Assembly (NCBI GenBank): GCA_035533475.1
Contig: DATLTS010000066.1
Coordinates: 1 to 64,000, forward strand
Reading direction: 5' to 3'
DNA length: 64,000 nucleotides
From: Mycobacteriales bacterium
GTDB taxonomy: Bacteria; Actinomycetota; Actinomycetes; DATLTS01
Position numbers and translations under genes: made by a program. The stretch's first letter is position 1, and each line of letters starts with the position of its first letter. Shown here piece by piece: positions 43,845 through 52,680 of the stretch. The notes below the pieces were generated by a model. The model did no database searches. It was not told the origin of the DNA and saw only the letters and a program-made list of their open reading frames with translations.

Positions 43845-44915
43845 GTGGCTGGACGGAAAACCGTAGGGCTCGACATAGGGACCTCCGGCGTGCGGGCAGC
43901 AGAGCTGTCGGTAGCGCGCGGCACGGTCACGCTCGAGCGATTCGGGCAGGTAGCCCTGCCACCCGGCGCCGTGCGTGACGGCGAGGTCGCCGACCCGGAC
44001 AGCGTGGCGGAGGCGATCAAGCGGCTCTGGTCCTCGGGCAAGTTCAGCACCAAGCGGGTCACGCTCGGGGTCGCCAACCAGCGGGTCATCGTCCGCCAGG
44101 TCGACCTTCCGTGGATGCCGCTCGACGAGCTGCGCCGCTCCCTCGGGATGCTGGTCCAGGACGTCCTGCCGATCCCGGTCGAGCAGGCCATCCTGGACTT
44201 CCACCCGGTCGAGGAATTCGTGTCCGACAGTGGCGCCCGGACCCTGCGCGTGCTTCTCGTGGCCGCCGCCCGGGAGATGGTCCTGTCTTCGCTGAACGCG
44301 GTGGAGAAGGCCGGTCTCACCCTCACCCAGGTCGACCTCACCCCGTTCGCCGTGCTCCGCGCGCTCGTCGACGTCGACCACCTCTCGCTCGGCGAGCAGC
44401 AGACCGAGGCCCTCGTCGACGTCGGCGCAAGAGTTACGAACATCATCGTCCACCAGAACGGCGTGCCCCGCTTCGTCCGGATCCTGATGATGGGCGGCGA
44501 GCACCTCACCGAGGCCGTCGCCGAGCGTCTCGGGGTCCCGCTCGAGCAGGCCGAAACGGTCAAGCAGCAACTCGGCATGTCGCCGGTCGCCGGCGCGCTG
44601 CCAAGCGAGCACCCGGGGGCCCGCGTCCTGGAAAGCGCCGCGTCCGCGCTGGTCGAGGAGATCCGCGGGTCACTCGACTACTACCTGGCCCAGCCGGCGG
44701 CGGTGCCCCTCGGCCGGCTCCGGGTCTCCGGTGGCGGTGCCAGACTCACCAACTTCTCCGATCGACTGGCGGCGGGCTGTCGGCTTCCGGTCGACCGGGC
44801 CGGAACGTTCAGCCGGCTACAGGTCGGCAAGACCGGGCTCACGCCCGAGCAACTCAGCTACGTAGAGCCAGTTGCGGCCGTACCGGTCGGGCTCGCGATG
44901 GGGGTGGCCTCGTGA
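43845..44915 (+). CDS. pilM: Pilus assembly protein PilM (actin-like ATPase)
   Basis: A 356-residue FtsA/MreB-fold protein: phosphate-1 GLDIGTSGVRAAEL at the N-terminus, a second phosphate loop ALVDVGARVTNIIVHQNG near residue 189, and VSGGGARL near 295. It docks PilN on the cytoplasmic side of the inner-membrane alignment complex. The GTG start has an AAGGCAGG site and is the first gene of the pilMNO-P unit. Confidence 0.93.
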   Translation: MAGRKTVGLDIGTSGVRAAELSVARGTVTLERFGQVALPPGAVRDGEVADPDSVAEAIKRLWSSGKFSTKRVTLGVANQRVIVRQVDLPWMPLDELRRSLGMLVQDVLPIPVEQAILDFHPVEEFVSDSGARTLRVLLVAAAREMVLSSLNAVEKAGLTLTQVDLTPFAVLRALVDVDHLSLGEQQTEALVDVGARVTNIIVHQNGVPRFVRILMMGGEHLTEAVAERLGVPLEQAETVKQQLGMSPVAGALPSEHPGARVLESAASALVEEIRGSLDYYLAQPAAVPLGRLRVSGGGARLTNFSDRLAAGCRLPVDRAGTFSRLQVGKTGLTPEQLSYVEPVAAVPVGLAMGVAS

Positions 44916-45592
44916 CCACGCAAGTCGAGTCGAAGGTCGGCTTCGGGGTCCTGCCCCGCGCCAACCTGCTCCCGCCCGAGATCGAGGAGCGGAAGCGGTT
45001 GCGTCGGGTCCAGCTGGCCCTCGGCGCCGCCGGCCTGGTCACCGTGGTCGTCGTCGCCGGCCTGTACGTGACAGCACACTCCGGGGTGGCCACCGCCCGC
45101 CAGCAGCTGGACGCGGCCCGCCAGCAGCAGGTGACCCTTCAGGGGCAGCTCGCGAGCTACGCGAACGTCGAGGCCACCTACCAGGAGGTTTCGGCCCGCC
45201 AGACCATGCTGGTCGAGGCGATGTCGTCGGAGATCCAGTGGTCGCACTACCTCAACGACCTGAGCATCAGCCTGCCGGACAACGTCTGGCTGACCGGTGT
45301 GACGGCGACGGAGAACGGCTCGGCGGGTGCACCGACGGCAAGCTCGGCCACGGCGCTGGTTCCGACCGGAATCGGCTCGGTGGCGTTCAGCGGAGCCGCC
45401 TTCACCCACGACGACGTCGCGAACTTCCTGGACTCGCTCGCAAAGGAGCCGGGTTACACCTTCGCCTACCTGTCCGGTGACACGGTGGCGGCCACCCCGT
45501 CGGCGGGGACACCCCCGGTGACCTTCAACGCCTCCGTTGTCCTCACGAACAGCGCTCTGTCGGGGCGTTTCACTTCGACGGCTGGAAACTGA
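44912..45592 (+). CDS. pilN: Pilus assembly protein PilN
   Basis: A 226-residue bitopic protein. The N-terminal LPRANLLPPEIEERKRLRR matches the conserved NLLP PilM-binding motif. One membrane helix (about residues 38-58), a coiled coil rich in Gln (about 62-110) and a ferredoxin-like domain follow. The GTG overlaps the pilM stop (GTGA). Confidence 0.9.
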   Translation: MTTQVESKVGFGVLPRANLLPPEIEERKRLRRVQLALGAAGLVTVVVVAGLYVTAHSGVATARQQLDAARQQQVTLQGQLASYANVEATYQEVSARQTMLVEAMSSEIQWSHYLNDLSISLPDNVWLTGVTATENGSAGAPTASSATALVPTGIGSVAFSGAAFTHDDVANFLDSLAKEPGYTFAYLSGDTVAATPSAGTPPVTFNASVVLTNSALSGRFTSTAGN

Positions 45593-45593
45593 C

Positions 45594-46256
45594 ATGACGA
45601 AGATCCGCCAGTGGTCCCTGCTCACGGGGCTCGGCTGCCTGGCCCTGCTCGCCGCGGGGTGGTTCCTGCTGGTGTCGCCACAGCGCGCGCAGGTGTCCAG
45701 CCTGCGAGCTGAGACCGCCACGCAGCAGTCCGCGAACGCGCAGGTGGCCAACCAGATCCAGATGCGCCGGGCCCAGGAGCCGGGCCTGCCGGCCCAGCAG
45801 GCCAAGCTCGCCGCGCTGGCGCAGCAGATCCCGTTCACTCCGGCGCTCCCGGCGCTGATCCGCAGCCTCAGCTCGGCTGCGGACGCGGCCGGCGTCAACC
45901 TGCTGTCCCTGTCACCGTCCACCCCGGTGGCCGTCGCTCCGGTCGCCTCCGCGGCGCGGACGACGTCGACCGGAACGGCACCGGTCACCCGGGCCGCGGC
46001 GCCCTCGCTGGCGGCGATCAACGTCACCCTTCAGGTCAGCGGAACCTACTTCAACGTCGAGCAGTTCTTCAGCAACCTCGAGAGCATGACTAGGGTCATG
46101 CGGGTCACCCAGCTGACCCTGGGCAACAACACCGCCGCCTCCAAGAGCTCCTTCGGCAGCTCGCCGGTGCTGAACGCCTCGATCACCGGCCAGGTCTTCA
46201 TGAACGCGACCCCGGACACCACCTCGAGCGCCGGCAGCGCCGGCGTCGGGCACTAG
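45594..46256 (+). CDS. pilO: Pilus assembly protein PilO
   Basis: A 220-residue bitopic protein with a membrane helix (about residues 9-27), a coiled coil (about 30-75) and a C-terminal ferredoxin-like domain with the family-typical GTYFNVEQFFSNLESM. It pairs with PilN in the alignment complex. The ATG is one base after the PilN stop. Confidence 0.9.
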   Translation: MTKIRQWSLLTGLGCLALLAAGWFLLVSPQRAQVSSLRAETATQQSANAQVANQIQMRRAQEPGLPAQQAKLAALAQQIPFTPALPALIRSLSSAADAAGVNLLSLSPSTPVAVAPVASAARTTSTGTAPVTRAAAPSLAAINVTLQVSGTYFNVEQFFSNLESMTRVMRVTQLTLGNNTAASKSSFGSSPVLNASITGQVFMNATPDTTSSAGSAGVGH

Positions 46257-46268
46257 GAGACAGCCGAC

Positions 46269-46925
46269 ATGACCGAGTCCGCTTTTCCGTTCGAGCCCGT
46301 CGCCGCCGGGTCGGCCGCGCTGGATGAGGGCGACGGCCGCAACCGGCGGCTCGTGCTCGCCGGGGTGCTCGTCGCGGTCCTCCTGGTCGCGGTGGCCGGT
46401 TACTTCCTGGTCCTGAAGGGCTCGCCCAGCGCAGCCCCGAGCGCCGCGCCGTTGGTGCACCGGGTGCCCGTCACGGGTGCGCAGCACGTGAGCCGGAAGG
46501 CGCCGAGCGTGCAAACCCTCCCGGCGAGCTACAACGACGTGATCGGCCGCGACCCGTTCATGTCGCTGCTGAGCCCGCCGAAGCCGGCCGCGACCCCAGC
46601 CGCCCCGAAGCCGGCCGCCACGACGGCGCCGGTCGCGCCGACCGGTGGAACCTCCAGCGCCTCGACCGTTGCGGCCGCCACACCCTCGTTCATCGAGTTG
46701 GACAGCCAGAACGGAACCAAGACCGCGACCTTCGACATCGGCTGGACCGACGGCACGGTCACCGTCGTCCAGAACGTGGCTGCCCCGGTGAAGGGGAAGG
46801 CCACCGCCTTCGGCGGCGTCTTCTCCCTGCTCGCCTTGAGCAGCGGCACCGCCACCGTGCAGGAAGGGGACGGCGCGCCGTTCCAGCTCCAGCAGGGCTA
46901 CGCGAACCGGCACAACCTCGGCTGA
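46269..46925 (+). CDS. PilP-like membrane protein closing the pilus operon
   Basis: A 218-residue protein with one membrane helix (about residues 29-50), an Ala/Pro-rich linker, and the short sequence VIGRDPFMSLL (near 92), similar to the RDPF motif of PilP and GspC-like proteins that contact the alignment complex. The C-terminal domain is beta-rich. A GGAGA site precedes the ATG. Assignment as PilP analogue is from position and this motif only. Confidence 0.75.
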   Translation: MTESAFPFEPVAAGSAALDEGDGRNRRLVLAGVLVAVLLVAVAGYFLVLKGSPSAAPSAAPLVHRVPVTGAQHVSRKAPSVQTLPASYNDVIGRDPFMSLLSPPKPAATPAAPKPAATTAPVAPTGGTSSASTVAAATPSFIELDSQNGTKTATFDIGWTDGTVTVVQNVAAPVKGKATAFGGVFSLLALSSGTATVQEGDGAPFQLQQGYANRHNLG

Positions 46926-46940
46926 GCCAGCCGTCGCACC

Positions 46941-46974
46941 CCGCGTCCCCGTACTAGCGCGTGCGGGGACGCGG
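46941..46974 (+). terminator. Terminator between pilus operon and aroC
   Basis: An 11-bp perfect stem (CCGCGTCCCCG and its complement) with a 12-base loop starts 15 bases after the last pilus gene and ends 44 bases before aroC. Confidence 0.8.
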
Positions 46975-47018
46975 CGCGTTTACGGGTCGGGTTCGATCAC
47001 CGTGAAACAATCCGGCCC

Positions 47019-48194
47019 ATGCTGCGCTGGCTCACGGCGGGGGAGTCGCACGGTCCCGCGCTGGTCGCCATCCTCGAAGGGCTCCCCGCGGGCGTCGCGG
47101 TGACGACCGACGAGGTGGCGGACGAGCTCGCCCGGCGCCGGGGCGGATACGGTCGCGGCGCCCGGATGTCCTTCGAGCGCGACGAGATCCGCTTCCTCGG
47201 TGGCGTCCGGCACGGGCTGACCCAGGGCGGCCCGCTGGCCGTGGAGGTCGCCAACACCGAGTGGCCCAAGTGGCAGACGGTCATGGCGGCCGATCCGGTC
47301 GACCCGGCGGAGCTGGCCGGGCTCGCCCGCGCCGCACCGCTAACTCGTCCGCGGCCCGGGCACGCCGATCTGGTCGGCATGCAGAAATACGGCTTCGACG
47401 ACGCGCGCCCGGTGCTGGAGCGGGCCAGTGCGCGCGAGACCGCAGCCCGGGTGGCGCTCGGCGCGGTGGCCCGCCGCTTCCTCGAGCAGGTCGCGGGTGC
47501 CCGGGTCCTCAGCCACGTGGTCGCGATCGGTGCCGTGCAGGCACCGGCCGGTGTGCCGGAGCCGGGCGACGGCGAACGCGTCGACGCCGACCCGGTGCGC
47601 TGCCTGGATCCGGCGACGAGCGCCGCGATGCAGGCGGAGATCGACGACGCGAAGGCCGCCGCCGACACCCTCGGGGGCGTCGTCGAGGTCGTCGTGTACG
47701 GCCTGCCGCCGGGGCTCGGCAGTCACGTGCACTGGGACCGGCGGATCGACTCGCGGCTCGCGGGCGCCCTGATGGGCATCCAGGCCATCAAGGGCGTCGA
47801 GGTGGGCGACGGTTTCGCGGTCGCCCGCCGCCGCGGCAGCGAGGCGCACGACGAGATCGAGCCGACCGCGGCCGGCGTCCGGCGGCTGACCGGTCGTTCC
47901 GGCGGGATCGAGGGCGGCATGACCACCGGCGAGCTGCTCCGGGTCCGGGCGGCGATGAAGCCGATCTCGACGCTGTCCCGGCCGCTGTCCACGGTCGACG
48001 TGCGCACCGGGGAGCCGGCCAAGGCGATCGCGCAGCGCAGCGACGTGTGTGCGGTCCCGGCGGCCGGTGTCGTCGCCGAGGCGATGGTGGCGCTGGTCCT
48101 CGCCGATGCGCTGCTGGAGAAGTTCGGCGGCGACTCGGCCGGCGAGACCCGGCGCAACCTCGAGGGCTATCTCAGCTCGCTCGTGCTCCGGTGA
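47019..48194 (+). CDS. aroC: Chorismate synthase
   Basis: A 391-residue FMN-dependent enzyme making chorismate from EPSP. Signatures are [18 protein letters not shown] at the N-terminus, [25 protein letters not shown] and [17 protein letters not shown]. It begins the aroC-aroK-aroB-aroQ run; in related genomes aroE lies close upstream, so the pilus region lies between the two parts of the shikimate cluster. Confidence 0.98.
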   Translation: MLRWLTAGESHGPALVAILEGLPAGVAVTTDEVADELARRRGGYGRGARMSFERDEIRFLGGVRHGLTQGGPLAVEVANTEWPKWQTVMAADPVDPAELAGLARAAPLTRPRPGHADLVGMQKYGFDDARPVLERASARETAARVALGAVARRFLEQVAGARVLSHVVAIGAVQAPAGVPEPGDGERVDADPVRCLDPATSAAMQAEIDDAKAAADTLGGVVEVVVYGLPPGLGSHVHWDRRIDSRLAGALMGIQAIKGVEVGDGFAVARRRGSEAHDEIEPTAAGVRRLTGRSGGIEGGMTTGELLRVRAAMKPISTLSRPLSTVDVRTGEPAKAIAQRSDVCAVPAAGVVAEAMVALVLADALLEKFGGDSAGETRRNLEGYLSSLVLR

Positions 48195-48201
48195 GCCGCC
48201 G

Positions 48202-48705
48202 ATGAGCCCTCCGCTGGTCGTCCTCGTCGGGGCGCCCGGCTCGGGCAAGACGACGGTCGGGCGGATCGTCGCCGAACGCCGTGGCGTCGACTTCCGGGAC
48301 ACCGACCAGGACGTGGAGACCCGCGCCGGGATGAGCGTCGCCGACCTGTTCGTCGAATATGGCGAGGCGCATTTCCGGGCGCTGGAGCGGACCGCGGTCG
48401 CCACCGCGCTGGCCGAGCACGATGGGGTGCTCGCGCTGGGCGGCGGCGCGGTGCTCGACCTGGAGACCCGACATCGGCTGCGCGGCGCCCGGGTGGTGTT
48501 CCTCGACGTCGGGTTGACGGATGCCGCGCGCCGCGTCGGCTTCGACGCCGCCCGCCCGCTGCTCGTGCTCAACCCGCGCGCCGAGCTAAAGCGGATGCTC
48601 GACGACCGCCGGGCGCTCTACGAGGAGGTGGCGACGGTGACCGTGGCCACCGACGGCCGGTCCGCGGAGGAAGTCGCCGCCGACGTGCTGGAAGCCCTCG
48701 GGTGA
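48202..48705 (+). CDS. aroK: Shikimate kinase
   Basis: A 167-residue P-loop kinase: Walker A GAPGSGKTT (residues 10-18), a shikimate-binding Asp region (DTDQD near 33), FRALE and the GGGAVLD loop. It phosphorylates shikimate. The ATG follows aroC by seven bases and the stop overlaps aroB (GTGA). Confidence 0.96.
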   Translation: MSPPLVVLVGAPGSGKTTVGRIVAERRGVDFRDTDQDVETRAGMSVADLFVEYGEAHFRALERTAVATALAEHDGVLALGGGAVLDLETRHRLRGARVVFLDVGLTDAARRVGFDAARPLLVLNPRAELKRMLDDRRALYEEVATVTVATDGRSAEEVAADVLEALG

Positions 48706-49754
48706 GCGCGGACGTCGTGGTCGAAGGCCCCGCCCCGTACACCGTCACCATCGGCCGGGGCGCATTGGACGCCGCCCTGCCCGCACTGGTCGGCTCGGCC
48801 GGGACGGTGGCGATCGTCCACCCGGCGAGCCTCGCGCACCTCGCCGACCGGATCCAGGCGGCGCTGCGCGACGCCGGGGTCACCGCGACCGCGCTGCCCG
48901 TTCCGGACGGCGAAGCCGCGAAGGACAGCGCGGTGGTGGTCGAGCTGTGGGCGAGGCTCGGTGAGCTTCGCCTGACCCGCACCGACGCGGTCCTCGGCGT
49001 AGGGGGCGGCGCCACGACCGACGCGGCCGGCTTCGTCGCGGCCACCTGGCTGCGCGGAGTGCGGCTGGGGCTGGTTCCTACGACGCTGCTCGGGATGGTC
49101 GACGCGGCAGTCGGCGGCAAGACGGGGATCAACACGGCGGCCGGCAAGAACCTGGTCGGCGCCTTCCATCCGCCGGCGGGCGTCGTCTGCGACCTCGAAC
49201 TGCTCGACTCGCTGCCGGCCGTCGAGCTCGCCAGCGGCCTGGCCGAGGTGGCGAAGTGCGGGTTCATCGCGGACGCCCGGATCCTTGAGCTCATCGACGC
49301 CGGACCGCAGCGCCACCTCGAGGAACTGGTGGTCCGCTCGGTCGAGGTGAAGGCCCGAGTGGTCGGCGCGGACCTGCGGGAATCCGGGCTGCGGGCCGTG
49401 CTCAACTACGGGCACACGCTCGCCCACGCCCTGGAGCGGGTCGAGGGTTACCGGTGGCGCCACGGCGAGGCGGTCAGCGTCGGGTTGGTCTACGCCGCGG
49501 CGTTGAGCCGGCGGGTCGCCGGGCTGGCCGCGCGCGACGTGGACCGCCACCGCGAGATCCTCACCGGACTCGGCCTGCCGACGGCCTACCGGCCGGAGGC
49601 CTGGCCGGAGCTGCTGGAGTCGATGCGCTCGGACAAGAAAGCCCGGGGGTCGCGGCTACGTTTCGTCGTTCTCGAGGCAATGGGTCGCCCCGCGGTGGTC
49701 GACGCCCCGGACGACCAGCAGCTGGCCGATGTCTACGCGGAGGTCTGCGGATGA
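48702..49754 (+). CDS. aroB: 3-Dehydroquinate synthase
   Basis: A 350-residue NAD- and metal-dependent enzyme. It shows GVGGGATTDAAGFVAATWLRG, the SLP-like PTTLLGMVDAAVGGKTGIN segment, and the metal-binding NYGHTLAHALE and HGEAVSVGL motifs. It converts DAHP to 3-dehydroquinate. Coupled to aroK and aroQ by four-base overlaps. Confidence 0.97.
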   Translation: MSADVVVEGPAPYTVTIGRGALDAALPALVGSAGTVAIVHPASLAHLADRIQAALRDAGVTATALPVPDGEAAKDSAVVVELWARLGELRLTRTDAVLGVGGGATTDAAGFVAATWLRGVRLGLVPTTLLGMVDAAVGGKTGINTAAGKNLVGAFHPPAGVVCDLELLDSLPAVELASGLAEVAKCGFIADARILELIDAGPQRHLEELVVRSVEVKARVVGADLRESGLRAVLNYGHTLAHALERVEGYRWRHGEAVSVGLVYAAALSRRVAGLAARDVDRHREILTGLGLPTAYRPEAWPELLESMRSDKKARGSRLRFVVLEAMGRPAVVDAPDDQQLADVYAEVCG

Positions 49755-50206
49755 AGACCGTCTACGTGCTCAACGGGCCCAACCTCGGGCGGCTCGGTCA
49801 ACGCGAGCCGGAGATCTACGGTCGCGCCGACTACGCCGACCTGGTGGCCGTGTGCGCCGCCACGGCCGCCGACCTGGGCCTCGACGTCGACGTCCGCCAG
49901 AGCGACGACGAGGCGACCCTGATCGGCTGGTTGCACGACGCGGCCGACAACGCCGACGCGGTGATCCTCAACGCCGCGGCGTTCACCCATTACTCCTACG
50001 CGGTCCGCGACGCGGTCGCCGCGGTGAACGCGCCGGTGATCGAGGTTCATCTGTCCAACCCGGCGGCCCGTGAGGAGTTCCGGCACACCAGCGTCACCGC
50101 CGGGGTGTGCGTCGGTTCGATCGCCGGTTTCGGCCTTGACTCCTACCGGCTGGCGCTGCACGCGGTGGCCGGGCTGCTGGGCGGAGAACGCCGCCCCACC
50201 GGGTAG
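49751..50206 (+). CDS. aroQ: Type II 3-dehydroquinate dehydratase
   Basis: A 151-residue dodecameric-type dehydratase: NGPNLGRLGQREPEIYG carries the catalytic Arg and Tyr, with RQSDDEATLIGWLH, NAAAFTHYSYA and EVHLSNPAAREEFRH completing the site. ATG overlaps the aroB stop. The pepQ gene often found next in mycobacteria is missing. Confidence 0.97.
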   Translation: MKTVYVLNGPNLGRLGQREPEIYGRADYADLVAVCAATAADLGLDVDVRQSDDEATLIGWLHDAADNADAVILNAAAFTHYSYAVRDAVAAVNAPVIEVHLSNPAAREEFRHTSVTAGVCVGSIAGFGLDSYRLALHAVAGLLGGERRPTG

Positions 50207-50209
50207 TTT
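50204..50209 (+). promoter_or_regulatory. -10 element for leaderless efp
   Basis: TAGTTT overlaps the aroQ stop codon and is exactly six bases before the efp ATG. This fits a leaderless internal promoter for efp-nusB independent of the aro operon. Confidence 0.55.
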
Positions 50210-50215
50210 GGGCCA

Positions 50216-50779
50216 ATGGCGACGACCAACGACCTCAAGAACGGGATGGCCCTCGCCATCGACGGCGTGCTGTGGAACGTGGTGGAGTTCCAGCACGTCA
50301 AGCCGGGCAAGGGCGGAGCGTTCGTCCGGACCAAGCTGAAGAACATCCTCACCGGCCAGGTCGTCGAGCGGACCTTCAACGCCGGCGTCAAGGTCGAGGT
50401 GGCGACCGTGGACAAACGGGAGATGTCCTACCTGTACAAGGAGGGCGCCGACTTCGTGTTCATGGACACCGAGACCTACGACCAGACCCACGTCCCGGCC
50501 GCCACGGTGGGCGAGGTGAGCAGCTACCTGCTGGAGAACATGACCGCGACCGTCGCCGTGCACGAGGGCACCCCGCTCTACGTCGAGCTCCCCGCCTCGG
50601 TGGAGCTGCTCATCGCCGAGACCGAGCCGGGCGTGCAGGGGGACCGCTCGACCGGCGGGACGAAGTCGGCCACCCTGGAAACCGGCGCCACCATCCAGGT
50701 TCCGCTGTTCCTGACGACCGGCGAGAAGGTCAAGGTCGACACCCGCGACGGGCGCTATCTCGGCCGCGTCAACAGCTGA
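50216..50779 (+). CDS. efp: Translation elongation factor P
   Basis: A 187-residue three-domain EF-P that rescues ribosomes stalled at polyproline. The tip loop reads [11 protein letters not shown] with Lys32 at the functional position. Proline-rich proteins are common in this window, so demand is evident. Followed by nusB after four bases. Confidence 0.98.
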   Translation: MATTNDLKNGMALAIDGVLWNVVEFQHVKPGKGGAFVRTKLKNILTGQVVERTFNAGVKVEVATVDKREMSYLYKEGADFVFMDTETYDQTHVPAATVGEVSSYLLENMTATVAVHEGTPLYVELPASVELLIAETEPGVQGDRSTGGTKSATLETGATIQVPLFLTTGEKVKVDTRDGRYLGRVNS

Positions 50780-50783
50780 TCCG

Positions 50784-51194
50784 TTGTCCGCCCGCGGCAA
50801 GGCCCGCAAACGTGCGCTCGACGTCCTGTTCGAGTCCGACCAGCGCGGGCTCGACCCGCTGGTGACCCTCGAGGCCCGGCAGGCGGACGCCGACCCGCCG
50901 GTGTCCGCCTACACCGCGGAACTGGTCGAGGGGGTTCGGGCGCACGCCGAGCGGATCGACGAGCTGCTCAGCACCTACGCGGTCGGGTGGACCCTCGACC
51001 GGATGCCCGCCGTCGACCGGGCCCTGCTCCGGGTGGGGGTGTTCGAACTGCTCTGGTGCGACGACGTACCGGATCCGGTGGTGGTCGACGAGGCGGTTCG
51101 GCTGGCCCGCCAGCTGTCGACCGACGAGTCGCCGGCGTTCATCAACGGGTTGCTCGGGCGGCTGCTCGAGCTCAAGCCGACCCTGGCCCGGTGA
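50784..51194 (+). CDS. nusB: Transcription antitermination factor NusB
   Basis: A 136-residue all-helical protein: KARKRALDVLFESDQRG at the N-terminus, TYAVGWTLDRMPAVDRALLRVGVFELLW in the core, and ESPAFINGLLGRLLE at the end. It acts with NusE at boxA in rRNA operons. TTG start, four bases after efp. Its stop lies nine bases from the convergent bldD stop. Confidence 0.95.
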   Translation: MSARGKARKRALDVLFESDQRGLDPLVTLEARQADADPPVSAYTAELVEGVRAHAERIDELLSTYAVGWTLDRMPAVDRALLRVGVFELLWCDDVPDPVVVDEAVRLARQLSTDESPAFINGLLGRLLELKPTLAR

Positions 51195-51203
51195 GCCCGC
51201 GGG

Positions 51204-51716
51204 TCACACCCCCGCGTCGACCGCCCGCCGGGCTTCCGGGTTCAGGACCCCCCAGGAGATGAGCTTCTCGGTCAGGTCGCCGGGGGAGCGGTCGTAGATG
51301 ACGGCGAGGGACCGCAGGTCCTCCTGGCGGATCGAGAGCACCCGCCCGTTGTAGTCACCGCGCTGGCTCTGGATCGTGGCCGCATACCGGTGCAAAGGAC
51401 CCGCCTCGTCGGCCGGGACGCCCTGTAGCAGCTCGAGGTCGATGACGATCCTCGGCGGCGGCTCGCTCGCGGCAGCGGAGGAGATGCCCTCCGGGAGCAA
51501 TTCGGACACCGGAACGCTGTAGAAGTCGGCGAGCTCCGCCAGCCGCTGGACGGTGACCGCCCGGTCCCCACGCTCGTAGGAGCCGACGACCACGGCCTTC
51601 CAGCGGCCGTTGGACTTCTCCTCGACCCCGTGCAGGGACAAGCCCTGCTGGGTCCGGATGGCGCGCAGCCGAGCGCCCAACGCCTTGGCATAGCCCGAGG
51701 GCTGTTCTTCGGTCAT
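51204..51716 (-). CDS. bldD: Developmental regulator BldD
   Basis: A 170-residue DNA-binding protein. The N-terminal XRE-type helix-turn-helix spans about residues 10-78 (GARLRAIRTQQGLSLHGVEEKS...VGSYERGDRAVTVQRLAELADFY). The C-terminal domain keeps the c-di-GMP motif RxD-x8-RxxD: Arg119-Gly-Asp121, eight residues, Arg130-Gln-Glu-Asp133. In Streptomyces a c-di-GMP tetramer dimerises BldD to repress sporulation genes including whiG. A likely BldD box lies in the upstream gap. ATG start. Confidence 0.97.
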   Translation of the reverse strand: MTEEQPSGYAKALGARLRAIRTQQGLSLHGVEEKSNGRWKAVVVGSYERGDRAVTVQRLAELADFYSVPVSELLPEGISSAAASEPPPRIVIDLELLQGVPADEAGPLHRYAATIQSQRGDYNGRVLSIRQEDLRSLAVIYDRSPGDLTEKLISWGVLNPEARRAVDAGV

Positions 51717-51854
51717 TTGGGCTCCGGGGAGGATGCGGTCTGGAGCGGAACGTCGGTCTCACCAGTGGCTCGTCCTGGGGATGCGCCCACCGGCCGGATC
51801 GGCCGTCGGGCGCGTGGTGACCGCGGACCCCCAGGAGTCATCGCCTCGCTCCCA

Positions 51855-51869
51855 GTTACAGAGCGTAAC
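51855..51869. promoter_or_regulatory. BldD box in the bldD-pyrR gap
   Basis: GTTACAGAGCGTAAC matches the BldD consensus TnACnC(A/T)GnGTnA with one mismatch. It lies 139 bases upstream of bldD, consistent with the autoregulation known in Streptomyces. The surrounding gap (51717-52018) otherwise holds only a possible TACGGT -10 at 51994-51999 for the pyr operon. Confidence 0.65.
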
Positions 51870-51993
51870 GGTAAGTGCCCGAAGGTCGCTGGTCAAGGCC
51901 CATGCTCGGAACTCTGCGTGTCGGGCGATCACTCAGCGGCACGAAGCAACCCCGCCCGAGTGCGCTTCCGCGCTCGCTGGGGCGGGAATGCGG

Positions 51994-51999
51994 TACGGT
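51994..51999 (+). promoter_or_regulatory. Possible -10 of the pyrR operon
   Basis: TACGGT lies about 20 bases ahead of the PyrR-binding loop, a suitable place for the transcript start. No good -35 is visible. Confidence 0.4.
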
Positions 52000-52018
52000 G
52001 AACGCGCTTTCCCCGACG

Positions 52019-52054
52019 TCCTTTAAGACCCGTCCTGCGAGGCGGGGAAGGAGG
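52019..52054 (+). promoter_or_regulatory. PyrR-binding mRNA loop controlling pyrR translation
   Basis: TCCTTTAAGA, then CCCG, a terminal loop TCCTGCGAGG, CGGG and GAAGGAGG. The loop has the UCCNGNGAG core recognised by PyrR, and outer CCTT pairs with AAGG. The 3' strand is the AAGGAGG Shine-Dalgarno of pyrR (start 52063), with no terminator hairpin. PyrR plus UMP binding would stabilise the hairpin and hide the ribosome site, giving translational repression. Confidence 0.88.
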
Positions 52055-52062
52055 TCCGGTTC

Positions 52063-52680
52063 GTGACAGCTGTCCCGAAACGGCCCCGGCCGGTGACCGG
52101 GGATCCCGCCGCGGCCCGCCCGGTGCTCGACGCCGATGGCGTGAGCCGGGCGTTGACGAGAATCGCCCACGAAGTCCTGGAACGCACCAAAGGCGGCGTG
52201 GACGTCGTCCTGCTCGGCATCCCCACCCGCGGCGTCACGCTGGCCCGCCGGTTGGCCGCGAAGATCAACGACGTCGAGGGCCGAGCCGTCCCGGCCGGCA
52301 GCGTCGACCCCACGCTCTACCGCGACGACCTGCGGCTGCGCGGCGTCCGGGCGCTCGCCGCGACCGACCTGCCGCCGGACGGCGTCGACGGCAAGGTGGT
52401 CGTGCTCGTCGACGACGTGCTGTTCTCCGGCCGGACGGTCCGGGCGGCGCTCGACGCGCTCGCCGACCTCGGCCGCCCGCAGTCGGTCCAGCTCGCAGTC
52501 CTCGTCGACCGGGGGCACCGCGAGCTGCCGATCCGGGCCGACTACGTCGGGAAGAACCTGCCGACCTCGCTGCGCGAGACCGTGCACGTGCTGCTGGCCG
52601 AGAACGACGGCCGCGACGCGGTCCTGCTCGGCCCGGCGGACCCCGCCGCCCCCGCCGCTTTCCCCGGGGCCGGGTCATGA
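52063..52680 (+). CDS. pyrR: Pyrimidine operon regulator / uracil phosphoribosyltransferase PyrR
   Basis: A 205-residue PRT-fold protein. The PRPP loop [12 protein letters not shown] is near residue 110, with [13 protein letters not shown] near 48 and [23 protein letters not shown] near 147. It binds the pyr mRNA hairpin when UMP is high. The GTG is eight bases after AAGGAGG. First gene of an operon with four-base overlaps throughout. Confidence 0.97.
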   Translation: MTAVPKRPRPVTGDPAAARPVLDADGVSRALTRIAHEVLERTKGGVDVVLLGIPTRGVTLARRLAAKINDVEGRAVPAGSVDPTLYRDDLRLRGVRALAATDLPPDGVDGKVVVLVDDVLFSGRTVRAALDALADLGRPQSVQLAVLVDRGHRELPIRADYVGKNLPTSLRETVHVLLAENDGRDAVLLGPADPAAPAAFPGAGS

